A stretch of 64,000 bases of DNA. Origin: Catellatospora sp. TT07R-123. Its GTDB lineage: Bacteria > Actinomycetota > Actinomycetes > Mycobacteriales > Micromonosporaceae. The stretch covers positions 2,418,001-2,482,000 of the forward strand of contig NZ_BNEM01000001.1 in assembly GCF_018327705.1 (NCBI RefSeq). The letters are read 5' to 3'. The translations under genes and the position numbers were made by a program. Below are positions 1 to 10,397 of this stretch, one piece after another (position 1 is the first letter of the stretch; every line of letters starts with the position of its first letter). The notes under the pieces are model-generated. The model saw only the letters and a list, made by a program, of their open reading frames with translations, searched no databases and had not been told where the DNA came from.

Positions 1-775
1 TCTGGACCGGCAGCACCGTGGTGGCGCCGTCCGGACCGCCCTGGTCGATGGAGAGCACCATGACCAGCGCGAACGCGTCCATGGCGAGGATGCCGAGGTA
101 GACCCAGGCGACCTTGACCGTCTCCTTGAGCATCGGGATGGTGACCCGGAAGAAGATGGTGACCCGGCTGGCGCCGTCCATCACCGCCGCCTCGTAGATC
201 TCACCCGGGATGCTGGACATGCCCGCGGCGAACAGCACGACGTAGAAGCCGACCGCCTGCCACACCAGCACGCCGAGGATCGCCCACAGGCCGTAGTCGG
301 CCATCCAGTACACGTCCTTCACGCCGAAGACGTGCAGGAGGCGGTTCAGGATGCCCGAGCCGTCGGGCGCGTACACCCGGCCGAAGATGACACCGACGAT
401 GACCACGGCCAGGACCTGGGGGAGGAAGAACACCACGCGGTAGAACTTCGACCCCCAGACCCCGGTCATGACGCCGCCCCGGGTGCCCCCGCCCATGTTC
501 AACAGGAACGCGAAGAACAGGGCGAGGGCGATCGTGATCACCGGCAGGGTGACCAGCAGGAAGATGTGGTGCTTCGCCGCCAGCCATACCTTGTCGTCCG
601 CCAGCAGCTTGCTGAAGTTGTCCAGCCCGACGAAGTCGCGCTTGGGGGACAGACCACTCCAGTTCATGGTGGACACCTGTGCCGCGCCGAAGATCGGCCA
701 CAGCACGAACACGCTGTACAGCACTACTGGAGCGAGCAGAAACCCGATGACGAACGGGTACTTACCTTGCCGCAT
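1..775 (-). CDS. ngcF: Sugar ABC transporter permease, NgcF/UgpA-like (3' end cut by window edge)
   Basis: Inner-membrane subunit of a carbohydrate importer, binding-protein-dependent transport permease family (MalF/UgpA side). The protein begins MRQGKYPFVIGFLLAPVVLY, with a first membrane helix straight after the start, further hydrophobic segments, and the EAA-type loop around 'EAAVMDGASRVTIFFRVTIP' where the ATPase docks. It starts 35 nt downstream of the solute-binding protein stop, on the same strand, so the two are one operon; the second permease should lie beyond base 1. The substrate is inferred from the neighbour. About 258 codons are visible; the C-terminus is missing. The family call is sure, the symbol less so. 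Confidence 0.85.
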   Translation of the reverse strand, partial: MRQGKYPFVIGFLLAPVVLYSVFVLWPIFGAAQVSTMNWSGLSPKRDFVGLDNFSKLLADDKVWLAAKHHIFLLVTLPVITIALALFFAFLLNMGGGTRGGVMTGVWGSKFYRVVFFLPQVLAVVIVGVIFGRVYAPDGSGILNRLLHVFGVKDVYWMADYGLWAILGVLVWQAVGFYVVLFAAGMSSIPGEIYEAAVMDGASRVTIFFRVTIPMLKETVKVAWVYLGILAMDAFALVMVLSIDQGGPDGATTVLPVQ

Positions 776-809
776 GATCGTATGACTCCCGGTCTAACGG
801 AGGCTCAGG

Positions 810-2246
810 TCAGCGCGAGAACTTCGGGATCGAAGAGTCGGCCTTGATCTTGTCAGCCGCAGCCTGGATGCGGGTGACGAACTTGTCGGCGTCGCCGCCC
901 TGGAACATCAGCTCGTTGGTGGCCGAGCGGGCCTCCAGGTCGAGGTCCTTGTACCAGGCGTCGAAGCGGAAGTTGAAGTTGTTCGCACCGGCCGCGGTCA
1001 GCACCGTGTTCGCCGAGGACAGACCGGGCGAGAGGGTCAGACCCTCGGCCGCGCCCTGGACGACCGTCAGCGACTTGGTCAGCTCGGTGAAGCCCTTCGC
1101 GCCCGCCTTCGACAGCATGTGGCGCAGGTACTCCTTGCCGCCCTGCGGGTGCTTGCCCTTGGACGCGGCGAAGTACATCTCGCCCGCGGCGGCGTACAGG
1201 CCGGTGGCCGGCAGCTTGTCCGCGGCGGTGACCGACGGCAGGGCCGCGACCTGGTAGTTGAAGCCGGCCGGGGTGTCCTTGGACTGCTCGTTCTCCAGCC
1301 AGGAACCCGACGGGTAGAAGCCCACCTTGTACTGGTTCTGCAGCAGCTGAACCTCGGTGTGCTTCAGGCCCAGGTGCGCCTTGTCGCCGTACTTGGCGGC
1401 GAACTCGCCCCACGCCTTGGCGGCCTGCTTGACGGCGTCGTTCGTCCACGCGCCCGGCTCAAGGTTGTCGATCGCCTTGAGCACGTCCGGGCCACCGATC
1501 TTGGCGGCGCTGGTCAGGATGACCGTGTACATGTAGTAGGCCGCGTTGGCACCCGCGTACGAGAACGGGGTGATGCCCTTGGCCTTCATCTTGCCGGCCA
1601 GCGTGTCGAACTCGGCCCAGGTGGTCGGGGCGGTCCAGCCGTTGTCCTGGAACAGCTTGCCCGAGTACCACAGACCGAACACGGTGTAGGCGTAGTTCAG
1701 CACGTACGGCTTGCCGTTGTACGTGCCGGCCTCGACGGTGCCGGGGACCAGCGTGTCCTTGACCGTCTTGCCCGCGATGTCCAGCGACGCCGCGGCGAAC
1801 AGGTCGGTCAGGTCGGCGACCTGGCCGGCGCCCACGAGCGCGCCCATGTCCATCAGCTTCGAGCCGGCGTTGTTGACCATGTCCGGCGGGGTGTTGCTGG
1901 CGAAGCGCGGCTGCAGGGTGGTCGAGACCTCCTGCGTCGAAGAGAACGTGATCTTCGAGTTCGGCCACTTCGCCTGGTACGACGGCACGTGCACGTCGGT
2001 GGCGTACTTGGTGCCCAGACCGCCGTCGAAGATCACGATCTCGACCGGCTTGTCGGTGGCGATACCCAGCGGGTTCTCCGCGGACACCGTGCCCGAGTAC
2101 TGGGTGGGGGCCTCGGGCTCGTCGCTGCTGCCGACGCAGGCGGACAGCAGGCCGGCGGCCGGCAGGGCGAGCAGACCGGCGGTGGCCGTCCGGCGCAGCA
2201 GCGTACGCCGGGTGAGGTCCGACGGGCTGTCGGTGTGGTTGGACAT
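810..2246 (-). CDS. ngcE: Extracellular solute-binding lipoprotein, probably N-acetylglucosamine/diacetylchitobiose-binding NgcE
   Basis: Binding protein of a carbohydrate ABC importer, anchored on the outer face of the membrane. The N-terminus has two twin-arginine pairs (R13R14 and R18R19), a hydrophobic stretch and a lipobox LSAC with Cys37, so Tat export followed by lipidation is likely. The mature part (about 440 aa) fits family 1 solute-binding proteins; 'LQPRFASNTPPDMVNNAG' resembles NgcE-type proteins, which bind GlcNAc and chitobiose (from memory, no alignment run). I chose the second of two tandem ATGs because GAGGAG then lies 6 nt upstream; the first is at 2249. That Shine-Dalgarno overlaps the stop of the preceding small ORF. 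Next to an RpiR/SIS regulator, as expected for amino-sugar uptake. Confidence 0.85.
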   Translation of the reverse strand: MSNHTDSPSDLTRRTLLRRTATAGLLALPAAGLLSACVGSSDEPEAPTQYSGTVSAENPLGIATDKPVEIVIFDGGLGTKYATDVHVPSYQAKWPNSKITFSSTQEVSTTLQPRFASNTPPDMVNNAGSKLMDMGALVGAGQVADLTDLFAAASLDIAGKTVKDTLVPGTVEAGTYNGKPYVLNYAYTVFGLWYSGKLFQDNGWTAPTTWAEFDTLAGKMKAKGITPFSYAGANAAYYMYTVILTSAAKIGGPDVLKAIDNLEPGAWTNDAVKQAAKAWGEFAAKYGDKAHLGLKHTEVQLLQNQYKVGFYPSGSWLENEQSKDTPAGFNYQVAALPSVTAADKLPATGLYAAAGEMYFAASKGKHPQGGKEYLRHMLSKAGAKGFTELTKSLTVVQGAAEGLTLSPGLSSANTVLTAAGANNFNFRFDAWYKDLDLEARSATNELMFQGGDADKFVTRIQAAADKIKADSSIPKFSR

Positions 2247-2256
2247 CATTGTCTCC

Positions 2257-2460
2257 TCAGAATCGGATCGCGGTCTGCGACACGAAGGTGTGGTGAGGCG
2301 GAGAGGCGGTGACGGGGGCGGAACCCCCGCCGGCCGGAGCGGACCCGACCGCACTGGGAGGCAGTGCGGCACCACACCGGGCGGCACTGCCCGATGTGGT
2401 GTCGGCCCAGTGCCCGACAACGTCGAGCACAGTCTTCGGGGTCAGGACCTGGGCGTTCAT
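2257..2460 (-). CDS. Possible 67-aa ORF between the RpiR regulator and ngcE
   Basis: No family recognised. The ORF begins with an ATGA overlap on the regulator's stop codon, and its own TGA is part of the ngcE Shine-Dalgarno, so a ribosome finishing the regulator could pass straight through to ngcE. It begins MNAQVLTPKTVLDVVGHWAD; the rest is Ala/Gly/Pro/Ser-rich with a single Cys and no membrane segment. The same bases hold two strong hairpins (2351-2367 and 2371-2400), so the stretch could instead be a structured untranslated spacer that sets the ratio of regulator to binding protein. The arrangement argues for translation, the composition against a folded protein. Confidence 0.4.
   Translation of the reverse strand: MNAQVLTPKTVLDVVGHWADTTSGSAARCGAALPPSAVGSAPAGGGSAPVTASPPHHTFVSQTAIRF
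2351..2400 (-). promoter_or_regulatory. Two adjacent hairpins in the regulator-ngcE junction
   Basis: ACCACA pairs with TGTGGT around an inner CGGGC/GCCCG stem (2371-2400), followed by GCACTG-5 nt-CAGTGC (2351-2367). No T-run follows, so these are not typical terminators. They may stabilise the downstream ngcE message or cause partial attenuation (inference). Confidence 0.5.
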
Positions 2461-3428
2461 GCGTCGCCCTCCCGGCCCTGGCCGTTGCTGAACCGGTGCG
2501 CGTCCACCGCGCGCGCGGTGCGCTGGAACGCGGTGTGCGACCGGTCGTGGGTGCGCTGGGCGACCGCGATGTACAGCAGGTCGAGCACCACCAGCTGCGG
2601 GTGCCGGGCCGACAGCGCGTCCGGCCGGAACGAGGTGGCCTGGCTCGCGGTCAGCAGCACGATGTCGGCGAGCTCGGCCAGCGGCGAGCGCGGGAACCCG
2701 GTCAGCGCGACGGTGGTCGCGCCGTGCGAGCCCGCCTCGGCCAGCATCTCGACCGTCTCGCGGGTCTGGCCGGTGTGCGAGATGCCCAGCGCGACGTCGC
2801 CGGAGCGCAGCAGGGCGGCGCTGGCCAGCCCGTTGTGCACGTCGGGCCAGGTCCACGCGGCGATGCCGATGCGGTGCAGCGAGAACTGCATCTCCGCGCC
2901 GACCAGGGCCGAGCCGGAGGCGCCGTAGATGTCGACGCGGTTGGCGTTGGCGATGGCGTCCGCGGCCCGCTCCACCTCGGAGAGGTCGAGCATGGCGGCG
3001 GTGTCGCGCATGGCCTGGGTGTCGGCGGCCATGATCTGGCCGAGCACGCGCTCCAGCGGGTCGCCGGGCTCGATCGCGCGGCCGATGTCCTCGGCCCAGC
3101 CGGCGGAGCGGGCGGCGCGGCCGGTCTCACCGGCGATGGCCAGCCGCAGATCGGCGTAGCCCTCGAAGCCCAGGGCGCGGCAGAACCGGGTGATGGTGGC
3201 CGGCGAGGTGCTGGAGCGCTCGGCCAGTTCCACGATGGTGGCGCGGGCGGCCCCGGCCGGGTCGGTGAGGACCTGTTCGGCGACGCGCTGGAGGGCACCG
3301 GTGAACTCGGGCAGCTGGGCACGTACGCGGACCAGCACGCTGTCCGGGCGGTCGAGGCTCAGCCAGGACGGCGCAGGGTCCAGCGTCGCGGCGTCGGCCG
3401 CGGCGCCCGGTTCCATGCGGTCACCCAT
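2457..3428 (-). CDS. MurR/RpiR family transcriptional regulator (HTH_6 + SIS)
   Basis: Sugar-phosphate-responsive repressor or activator of 323 aa. The N-terminal HTH_6 domain (about residues 30-105) includes 'SSTSPATITRFCRALGFEGY', the canonical RpiR recognition helix. A SIS domain follows (about 135-270, 'DIYGASGSALVGAEMQF' and 'ALGISHTGQTRETVEMLAEA'), which in this family binds phosphosugars. The start is supported by AGGAG 7 nt before ATG. As first gene of the transporter operon it probably controls its own promoter and the ngc genes; GlcNAc-6-P or a related phosphosugar is the likely effector, inferred from context only. Confidence 0.92.
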   Translation of the reverse strand: MGDRMEPGAAADAATLDPAPSWLSLDRPDSVLVRVRAQLPEFTGALQRVAEQVLTDPAGAARATIVELAERSSTSPATITRFCRALGFEGYADLRLAIAGETGRAARSAGWAEDIGRAIEPGDPLERVLGQIMAADTQAMRDTAAMLDLSEVERAADAIANANRVDIYGASGSALVGAEMQFSLHRIGIAAWTWPDVHNGLASAALLRSGDVALGISHTGQTRETVEMLAEAGSHGATTVALTGFPRSPLAELADIVLLTASQATSFRPDALSARHPQLVVLDLLYIAVAQRTHDRSHTAFQRTARAVDAHRFSNGQGREGDA

Positions 3429-3455
3429 TGACTCGCTCCTACAGCTCAGGTCCTG

Positions 3456-3484
3456 AACAGTTAGCCGAAAGGTAGTTAACTGTT
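3456..3484. promoter_or_regulatory. Candidate RpiR operator in the 3429-3816 intergenic region
   Basis: An inverted repeat AACAGTT / AACTGTT separated by 15 nt, with a second small palindrome AGTTAACT inside, lies 28-56 nt upstream of the regulator start in a stretch clearly more AT-rich than its surroundings. Position and symmetry suit autoregulation. I see nothing else gene-like in 3429-3816; the right half should hold the promoter of the next, oppositely oriented gene. Confidence 0.45.
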
Positions 3485-3816
3485 AGTGGTAAAAGTTCTT
3501 ACTGATGACCCCTGGTTGTCAAGTCCGTGGGCGAATTTTTTAAGTTCGTTACCGCACCGGAACATTGGCGAAGGTGCCACAGTGGGCCGCCTCACTGCCA
3601 CTGACCAGGCCAAATGGCCGCGAAGGCCACACCCGGCGGGACCCTCCGGTGACGCGAATGCATTTAACTCGCAAAAAGAACAAATGCCGTGAGGGAGGCG
3701 CCGCCGGGACCCGGCCCGTTTGGTCCGTATAACCTCGTCCGAGTGCGCCCGCCGGGCCGCCGCGACCCCGGCTTGAGCGCACCCGTACCAGGCCGATGAC
3801 GAGGGGGAACGCAGCG

Positions 3817-4134
3817 ATGACCGCAGTCGAGGTGCGCGCCGCCGGGGACGCCCGCTGCGGCAGCTGCACCGAGCGGCTGTACCTCACGGCCAAGATCCCC
3901 GTGCCCCAGTCCCGGCGCAGCCGGGTGGTGCACCTGTGCCCCGGCTGCGACGCCGGGCTGCCCGAGGCCCAGGGCCTGCTGGCGTACTTCGCCGAGCACC
4001 GGCAGGTGCGCCCGGAGGACATGCACCGCGTCTCGGAACTCGTCGGGCGCTGGCTTGAGGCGCTGACCCGGCCCGATCCGCAGCAGAGCTCGCTGGCCGC
4101 CGACGTCGCGGCCTGGTGGTCGGGGCGCGGCTGA
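3817..4134 (+). CDS. Small zinc-ribbon-like protein (DUF6300-like)
   Basis: A 105-aa protein of unknown function that resembles actinobacterial DUF6300 proteins. Two CxxC pairs, C14-C17 (RCGSC) and C41-C44 (CPGC), about 24 residues apart, look like a treble-clef or rubredoxin-type zinc site; the second half is helical and charged. I preferred the ATG at 3817 over the one at 3796 because a GAGGGGG ribosome site precedes it by about 9 nt. It stands alone on its strand before the acetyltransferase gene, with 78 nt between them. Confidence 0.7.
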   Translation: MTAVEVRAAGDARCGSCTERLYLTAKIPVPQSRRSRVVHLCPGCDAGLPEAQGLLAYFAEHRQVRPEDMHRVSELVGRWLEALTRPDPQQSSLAADVAAWWSGRG

Positions 4135-4212
4135 CCGCGTTCGGGTGGGCGCGGGCTGACGCGTTCGGGTAAACGTGTTGCCGACCGGCGGCCGGGCCGA
4201 TAGGAACCACCC

Positions 4213-5433
4213 ATGGTGACTTTCCGCAACGCCACGGCGCAGGACTGGCCCGCGATCACCCGTACCGTGCAGCGCTCCTTCCTCGGCGACGAGGCCGACC
4301 GCGACTGGGCCGCCGAGCAGGCCCTGTTCGAACCGGACCGGGCCGTGGTCGCCGTGGACGGCGAGGACCTGGTGGCGCACGCGGGGACGTACACCCGGGA
4401 CCTGAGCGTGCCCGGCGGCGCCCTGCCCGCGGGCTACGTCACCGCCGTCGGCGTCGCCGCCACGCACCGCCGCCGCGGCATCGCCGCGACCATGCTCACC
4501 CGGCAGCTGGAGGAGATCCGCGACCGCGGCGAGGCGCTGGCGGTGCTGTGGGCCAGCGAGGCCGGCATCTACGGCCGCTTCGGCTACGGGCAGGCCACCC
4601 ACCGGCTCAGCTTCACCGTGGACCGGCGCGAGGTGCGGATGGTCGGCACCGGCGCGCCCGAGCTGCGGGTGCGGGTCGACCGGGCCCCCGAGCTGCGCGC
4701 CACCCTCGCCGAGGTGTACGAGCAGGTGCGCCCGGACCGGCCCGGGTACGCCTCCCGCGACGGCCGGTGGTGGGACTGGCGCCTGGTCGACGACCAGCAC
4801 CACCGCGATCCCGGTTTCGGCCCGCTGCTGGCCGCGGTGTGCTCCGACGGCCGGGGCGCCCGCGGCTACGCCCTCTACCGCACGCGCAGCGAGTGGGACG
4901 GCAACGGGCCCAAGGGCGAGGTCAACGTCATGGAGGTGGTCACCGCCGACCCGGCCGCGTACCGCGTGCTGTGGGACTACCTGCTCAGCATCGACCTGAC
5001 CCGGCAGGTCGGCTACTGGCTCGGCGCGGTCGACGAGCCGCTGCTGCACCTGGTCAACGACACCCGCCGCCTGGGCTGCCGCTACGGCGACGGCCTGTGG
5101 GCCCGGCTGCTGGACGTTCCGGCCGCCCTGGCGGGCCGCCGCTACGCCGCCCCGGTCGACCTGGTGCTGGAGGTCGAGGATCCGGTGCTGCCGGGCACGG
5201 GCGGCCGGTTCCGGCTCGCGGGCTCGCGCGACGGCGCCACCTGCGTACGCACCGACGACGCCCCCGACCTGCGCCTGGGCATCGCCACCCTGGCCACCGC
5301 CTACCTCGGCGGCAGCAGCCTCGGCTCCCTGGCCGCCGCCGGCCGCGTCACCGAGCTCACCTCCGGCGCCCTCACCGCCGCCGACCCCGCCTTCCGCTGG
5401 CACCGCGCCCCGGTCTCCATCGAGATCTTCTGA
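4213..5433 (+). CDS. eis: Eis-like GNAT N-acetyltransferase
   Basis: Acetyl-CoA-dependent N-acetyltransferase of the Eis (enhanced intracellular survival) family, 406 aa, the family's usual length. The N-terminal GNAT fold carries the acetyl-CoA loop 'VAATHRRRGIAATML' (about residues 80-94) and the Eis-type 'WASEAGIYGRFGYGQAT' segment; a second degenerate GNAT domain and a C-terminal SCP2-like domain follow, ending SIEIF, matching the C-terminal Phe whose carboxylate acts in catalysis in Eis. Members acetylate aminoglycosides or other amines; the natural substrate here is unknown. TAGGAA lies 6 nt before the ATG with no ribosome site, so it may be leaderless. Confidence 0.85.
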   Translation: MVTFRNATAQDWPAITRTVQRSFLGDEADRDWAAEQALFEPDRAVVAVDGEDLVAHAGTYTRDLSVPGGALPAGYVTAVGVAATHRRRGIAATMLTRQLEEIRDRGEALAVLWASEAGIYGRFGYGQATHRLSFTVDRREVRMVGTGAPELRVRVDRAPELRATLAEVYEQVRPDRPGYASRDGRWWDWRLVDDQHHRDPGFGPLLAAVCSDGRGARGYALYRTRSEWDGNGPKGEVNVMEVVTADPAAYRVLWDYLLSIDLTRQVGYWLGAVDEPLLHLVNDTRRLGCRYGDGLWARLLDVPAALAGRRYAAPVDLVLEVEDPVLPGTGGRFRLAGSRDGATCVRTDDAPDLRLGIATLATAYLGGSSLGSLAAAGRVTELTSGALTAADPAFRWHRAPVSIEIF

Positions 5434-5474
5434 CCCCGCCCGCAGCCCCGCGCGTGTCCGGGGAGGATGGGGGC

Positions 5475-6989
5475 ATGCGCTTTGGCGAGCTGGCCGCCAC
5501 GTCGGCCGCGGTGACCGCCGTGTCCGGGCGGAAGGCGAAGATCGAGCTGCTGGCGGGGGCGCTGCGGGCGCTGGCCGCGAGCGGCGACCCGGTGGAGCTG
5601 GCGGCGGGGGCGGCGTACCTGAGCGGGGAGCTGCGGCAGCGGCAGATCGGGGTCGGCTACGCCACGCTGCGCGAGCTGCCCGCACCCGCCTCGACGGCCA
5701 CCCTGTCCGTGCGGGAGGTGGACCGGGCGCTGGCCGCGATGGGCGACATCAGCGGGCAGGGCTCGCAGGCCCGGCGGCGCGACGCGGTGGCCGCCCTGTA
5801 CGGCGCGGCCACCGCCGACGAGCAGCGGCTGCTGACCGGCCTGATCGGCGGGGAGCTGCGCCAGGGCGCGCAGGCCGGGCTGGTGGCCGACGCCGTGGCC
5901 GCGGCGGCCGCGGTGCCGGTCGCGGCGGTCCGGCGGGCGCTGCTGCTGACCGGGGACCTCAAGGCGGTGGCCGTCACCGCGCTGACCGGCGGCGAGGCGG
6001 CACTGGCCGGCCTGCGGCTGTCGGTGGGCCGGGGCCTGCTGCCGATGCTGGCCCAGTCGGCGCCCGACCCGGCGCAGGCGCTGGCCGCGACCGGGGTGCC
6101 CGCGGCGGTCGACGCCAAGCTCGACGGGGTGCGGGTGCAGGCCCACCGCGACGGCGACGATGTGGTGCTGTTCAGCCGCAGCCTGGATGACCTGACCGCC
6201 CGGATGCCGGAGATCGTGGCGGCGGTGCGGGCGCTGCCGGTGCGCTCGGTGGTGCTCGACGGCGAGGTGATCGCGGTGGACGACGCCGGGCGGCCGCGGC
6301 CGTTCCAGGAGACGTCCGGGCGGGCCGCGCAGCGGGCCGCGGGGGCGCTGACGCCGTACTTCTTCGACGTGCTGCACCTGGACGGCGCGGACCTGATCGA
6401 CGAGCCGGGCCGCGCCCGGTGGGAGGTGCTGGACCGGGTGCTGCCCGGCGCGATGCGGGTGGACCGGGTGCTCGTGGACAGGCCGGAGGTGGCGCTGGAG
6501 GCGTTCGCGGCGTCGCTGGCGGCCGGGCACGAGGGCGTGGTGGTGAAGGCGGCGGACGCGCCGTACGAGGTGGGGCGGCGGGGTGCGGCGTGGGTGAAGG
6601 TCAAGCCCCGGCACACCCTGGACCTGGTGGTGCTGGCCGCCGAGTGGGGCCACGGGCGGCGGCGCGGCTGGCTGTCCAACCTGCACCTGGGCGCCCGCGA
6701 CCCCGGCGGCGGCTTCGTCATGCTGGGCAAGACGTTCAAGGGGCTGACCGACGCGATGCTGGCGTGGCAGACCGAGCGGCTGCTGGGCCTGGCGGTCAGC
6801 CGCGACTCCTACACCGTGACGGTGCGGCCGGAGCTGGTGGTGGAGATCGCCTTCGACGGGGTGCAGCGCAGCACCCGCTACCCCGGTGGCGTGGCGCTGC
6901 GCTTCGCCCGGGTGCTCGGCTACCGCGAGGACAAGCCGGCCGCGCAGGCCGACACCATCGACGCGGTCCGGGCGCTGGGCCTGCCGTAG
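5475..6989 (+). CDS. ligB: ATP-dependent DNA ligase, LigB-like
   Basis: Joins nicked DNA through an enzyme-AMP intermediate. Length is 504 aa, close to mycobacterial LigB. Order: an N-terminal helical DNA-binding domain (about 1-190), the nucleotidyltransferase core with motif I 'AKLDGVR' and nucleophile Lys215, then motif III 'FFDVLHLDG', motif IV 'GHEGVVVKAAD' and motif V 'WVKVKP', and an OB-fold domain ending near residue 500. The reading frame stays open far upstream, but GGGGAGG about 8 nt before the ATG at 5475 and the start of family similarity fix this start. It ends 9 nt from the convergent PspC gene. It is an accessory ligase; the main replicative ligase would be NAD-dependent. Confidence 0.93.
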   Translation: MRFGELAATSAAVTAVSGRKAKIELLAGALRALAASGDPVELAAGAAYLSGELRQRQIGVGYATLRELPAPASTATLSVREVDRALAAMGDISGQGSQARRRDAVAALYGAATADEQRLLTGLIGGELRQGAQAGLVADAVAAAAAVPVAAVRRALLLTGDLKAVAVTALTGGEAALAGLRLSVGRGLLPMLAQSAPDPAQALAATGVPAAVDAKLDGVRVQAHRDGDDVVLFSRSLDDLTARMPEIVAAVRALPVRSVVLDGEVIAVDDAGRPRPFQETSGRAAQRAAGALTPYFFDVLHLDGADLIDEPGRARWEVLDRVLPGAMRVDRVLVDRPEVALEAFAASLAAGHEGVVVKAADAPYEVGRRGAAWVKVKPRHTLDLVVLAAEWGHGRRRGWLSNLHLGARDPGGGFVMLGKTFKGLTDAMLAWQTERLLGLAVSRDSYTVTVRPELVVEIAFDGVQRSTRYPGGVALRFARVLGYREDKPAAQADTIDAVRALGLP

Positions 6990-6998
6990 CCGCACCGG

Positions 6999-7196
6999 TC
7001 AGTAGGCGTCCTCCGGGATCATGATCCACAGGATGATGTAGACGATGAACTGCGGCCCCGGCAGCAGGCACGACAGTACGAACAGGAACCGGACGAGCCA
7101 GGCGGGCAGGCCGAAGCGCACCCCGAGACCGGCGCAGACACCGGCGATCCAGCGGCCGTGGCGCGGGCGGGACAGTCGGTGCGGCTGGCTGGCCAT
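6999..7196 (-). CDS. PspC domain-containing small membrane protein
   Basis: 65-aa protein with the PspC pattern: a basic start, 'GRWIAGVCAGLGVRFGLP', then a hydrophobic segment ending in 'IILWIMIPED'. PspC proteins sit in the cytoplasmic membrane and in other bacteria take part in envelope-stress signalling; the role of stand-alone actinobacterial copies is unknown. GAGGAG lies 8 nt before the ATG at 7196, which rules out the longer in-frame extension. Confidence 0.85.
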   Translation of the reverse strand: MASQPHRLSRPRHGRWIAGVCAGLGVRFGLPAWLVRFLFVLSCLLPGPQFIVYIILWIMIPEDAY

Positions 7197-7366
7197 GCGA
7201 TCATCTCCTCGGTACGGGCGGCGGGGTCCTCCCCGCGGCTGCCTTCGACGGTAGGAGCGCCGCGCACGCCCGCCCTCGACCGCCGGGACGATTCGCGGCG
7301 CCGCCCGCCCGTACGGGCATCCCCGATGGCGCCGCCGTGCTAACGCGCGTCCCGCGACGGAACACG

Positions 7367-7398
7367 AAAAGGACCCGGTGAGAATTTTCACCGGGTCC
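7367..7398 (-). terminator. Rho-independent terminator of the mmsA operon
   Basis: A perfect 11-bp stem GGACCCGGTGA / TCACCGGGTCC with a 6-nt loop, followed on the minus strand by TTTTCG, lies 22 nt after the dehydrogenase stop. Confidence 0.85.
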
Positions 7399-7419
7399 TC
7401 CGTTCGTACGATGCCGGTG

Positions 7420-8916
<1,497 letters not shown>

Positions 8917-8927
8917 GTCGTACCCCC

Positions 8928-10220
8928 TCAGGCCTGGCTCTGCGCGGCGGCGATGGCGCCGCTCAGGATGTCCAGACCCTCCTTCGCCTCCGCCTCGGTC
9001 AGCGTCAGCGGCGGACCCATCCGGATCACGTTGCCGTACAGGCCGCCCTTGCCGACGAGCAGGCCGTTGGCCTTGGTCTCCTCCAGCACCCGCAGCGCCA
9101 GCTCCGGCGCCGGGTCCAGCGTGCCGGGCCGGACGAACTCCAGCGCCAGCATCAGGCCCTTGCCCCGCACCTCGGCCACGATCGGGCTGTGCAGCCCGCG
9201 CAGGCCGGAGTGCAGCAGCTCGCCGACCCGGGCCGCGTTGCTCTGCAGGTCGTGGTCGAGCAGGTAGTCCAGCACGGCCGCGCCGGCCGAGGCGCTGACC
9301 GGGTTGCCGCCGAACGTGTTGAACGAGATCGCGCTGAGGCAGTCCATCACCTCGGCGCGGGCGACCAGGCCGCCGAGGGCGAAGCCGTTGCCGACGCCCT
9401 TGGCGAAGGTCAGCATGTCCGGCACGGCGTCGTGGGCCTGGTAGCCCCAGAAGTGCTCGCCGGTGCGGCCCCAGCCGGTCTGCACCTCGTCGGAGACCCA
9501 GAGGATGCCGTACTCGTCGAGCACCTCCTTGACCGCCTTGAAGTAGCCGTCGGGCGGGGCCACGAAGCCGCCGACGCCCTGGATCGGCTCGGCGATCAGG
9601 CAGGCCACGTCCCCGGCGGTGGTGGTGGCCAGCACCTCGCGCAGGTCGGCCACGGCGCGCCGGATGTACTCGGCGTCGGACAGGCCCGCGAACACGCCGC
9701 GCAGCCGGTCGCCGGAGTGCAGGTAGCTGACGTTGACCGGGGTCAGCGATGTCGCCGACCAGCTGCGCTGGCCGGTCACGCCGAGCGCGGCGAAGCTGCG
9801 GCCGTGGTAGCTGTTGCGCATCGCCAGGATCTGGTTGCTGCGCCGGAACTGGGTCGCCAGCAGCAGCGCGGTGTCGTTGGCCTCGCTGCCGGAGTTGGCC
9901 AGGAACACCTTCGGGTTCGGGATGCCCGACACCTTGGCGATCTTCTCGGCCAGCTCGACCTGCTTGCGGATCAGGTACAGCGTCGAGGAGTGCGCGATGC
10001 CGCGGTCGAGCTGGGCCCGCACCGCGTCGGAGATCTCCGGGATGTCGTAGCCGATCATCGTGGTGAGCACGCCGCCGAAGAAATCAAGGTACGTGCGCCC
10101 GGCGGCGTCGGTGACCCGGCAACCGGACCCGGAGACCAGCTCGATCGGGTCGGCGTAGAGCGGGTTTATCCAGTTCGGGAGCACCGCGCGGTGCCGGGCG
10201 AGGAGGTCTTCGGTGGTCAT
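8928..10220 (-). CDS. Class III PLP aminotransferase (omega-amino acid / AGXT2-like)
   Basis: 430-aa fold-type I transaminase. It shows 'ANSGSEANDTALLLAT' (PLP phosphate site), 'YHGRSFAALG', 'ILWVSDEVQTGWGRTG' (Asp contacting the PLP ring nitrogen) and the Schiff-base lysine K274 in 'FAKGVGNG'. The family covers beta-alanine-pyruvate, 4-aminobutyrate and alanine-glyoxylate transaminases; coupling to mmsA 11 nt downstream favours beta-alanine or 3-aminoisobutyrate as amino donor (inference). A PucR regulator lies 177 nt upstream on the same strand, and that gap should hold the promoter. Confidence 0.9.
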   Translation of the reverse strand: MTTEDLLARHRAVLPNWINPLYADPIELVSGSGCRVTDAAGRTYLDFFGGVLTTMIGYDIPEISDAVRAQLDRGIAHSSTLYLIRKQVELAEKIAKVSGIPNPKVFLANSGSEANDTALLLATQFRRSNQILAMRNSYHGRSFAALGVTGQRSWSATSLTPVNVSYLHSGDRLRGVFAGLSDAEYIRRAVADLREVLATTTAGDVACLIAEPIQGVGGFVAPPDGYFKAVKEVLDEYGILWVSDEVQTGWGRTGEHFWGYQAHDAVPDMLTFAKGVGNGFALGGLVARAEVMDCLSAISFNTFGGNPVSASAGAAVLDYLLDHDLQSNAARVGELLHSGLRGLHSPIVAEVRGKGLMLALEFVRPGTLDPAPELALRVLEETKANGLLVGKGGLYGNVIRMGPPLTLTEAEAKEGLDILSGAIAAAQSQA

Positions 10221-10397
10221 ACGGCGACACGTCCTTCAACGACTGGTTGGCGATGTGTGTCAGGTCACCATGACGCTGCCAGGCGGCCGGTGGCCGAGCA
10301 AGCTACATCCTGCCAGGTGCCGCCGCGCCGACCTGACAGATCGACAACCCGAACACCCTTCACGCCGGACCCTCGCCTACGATTCGAAGGTGAAAGG

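Noticed and set aside
1119-2312. 397-codon plus-strand frame opposite ngcE
   Set aside because: Arg/Gly/Val-rich antisense shadow of a clearly coding lipoprotein; high third-position GC opens such frames throughout this DNA.
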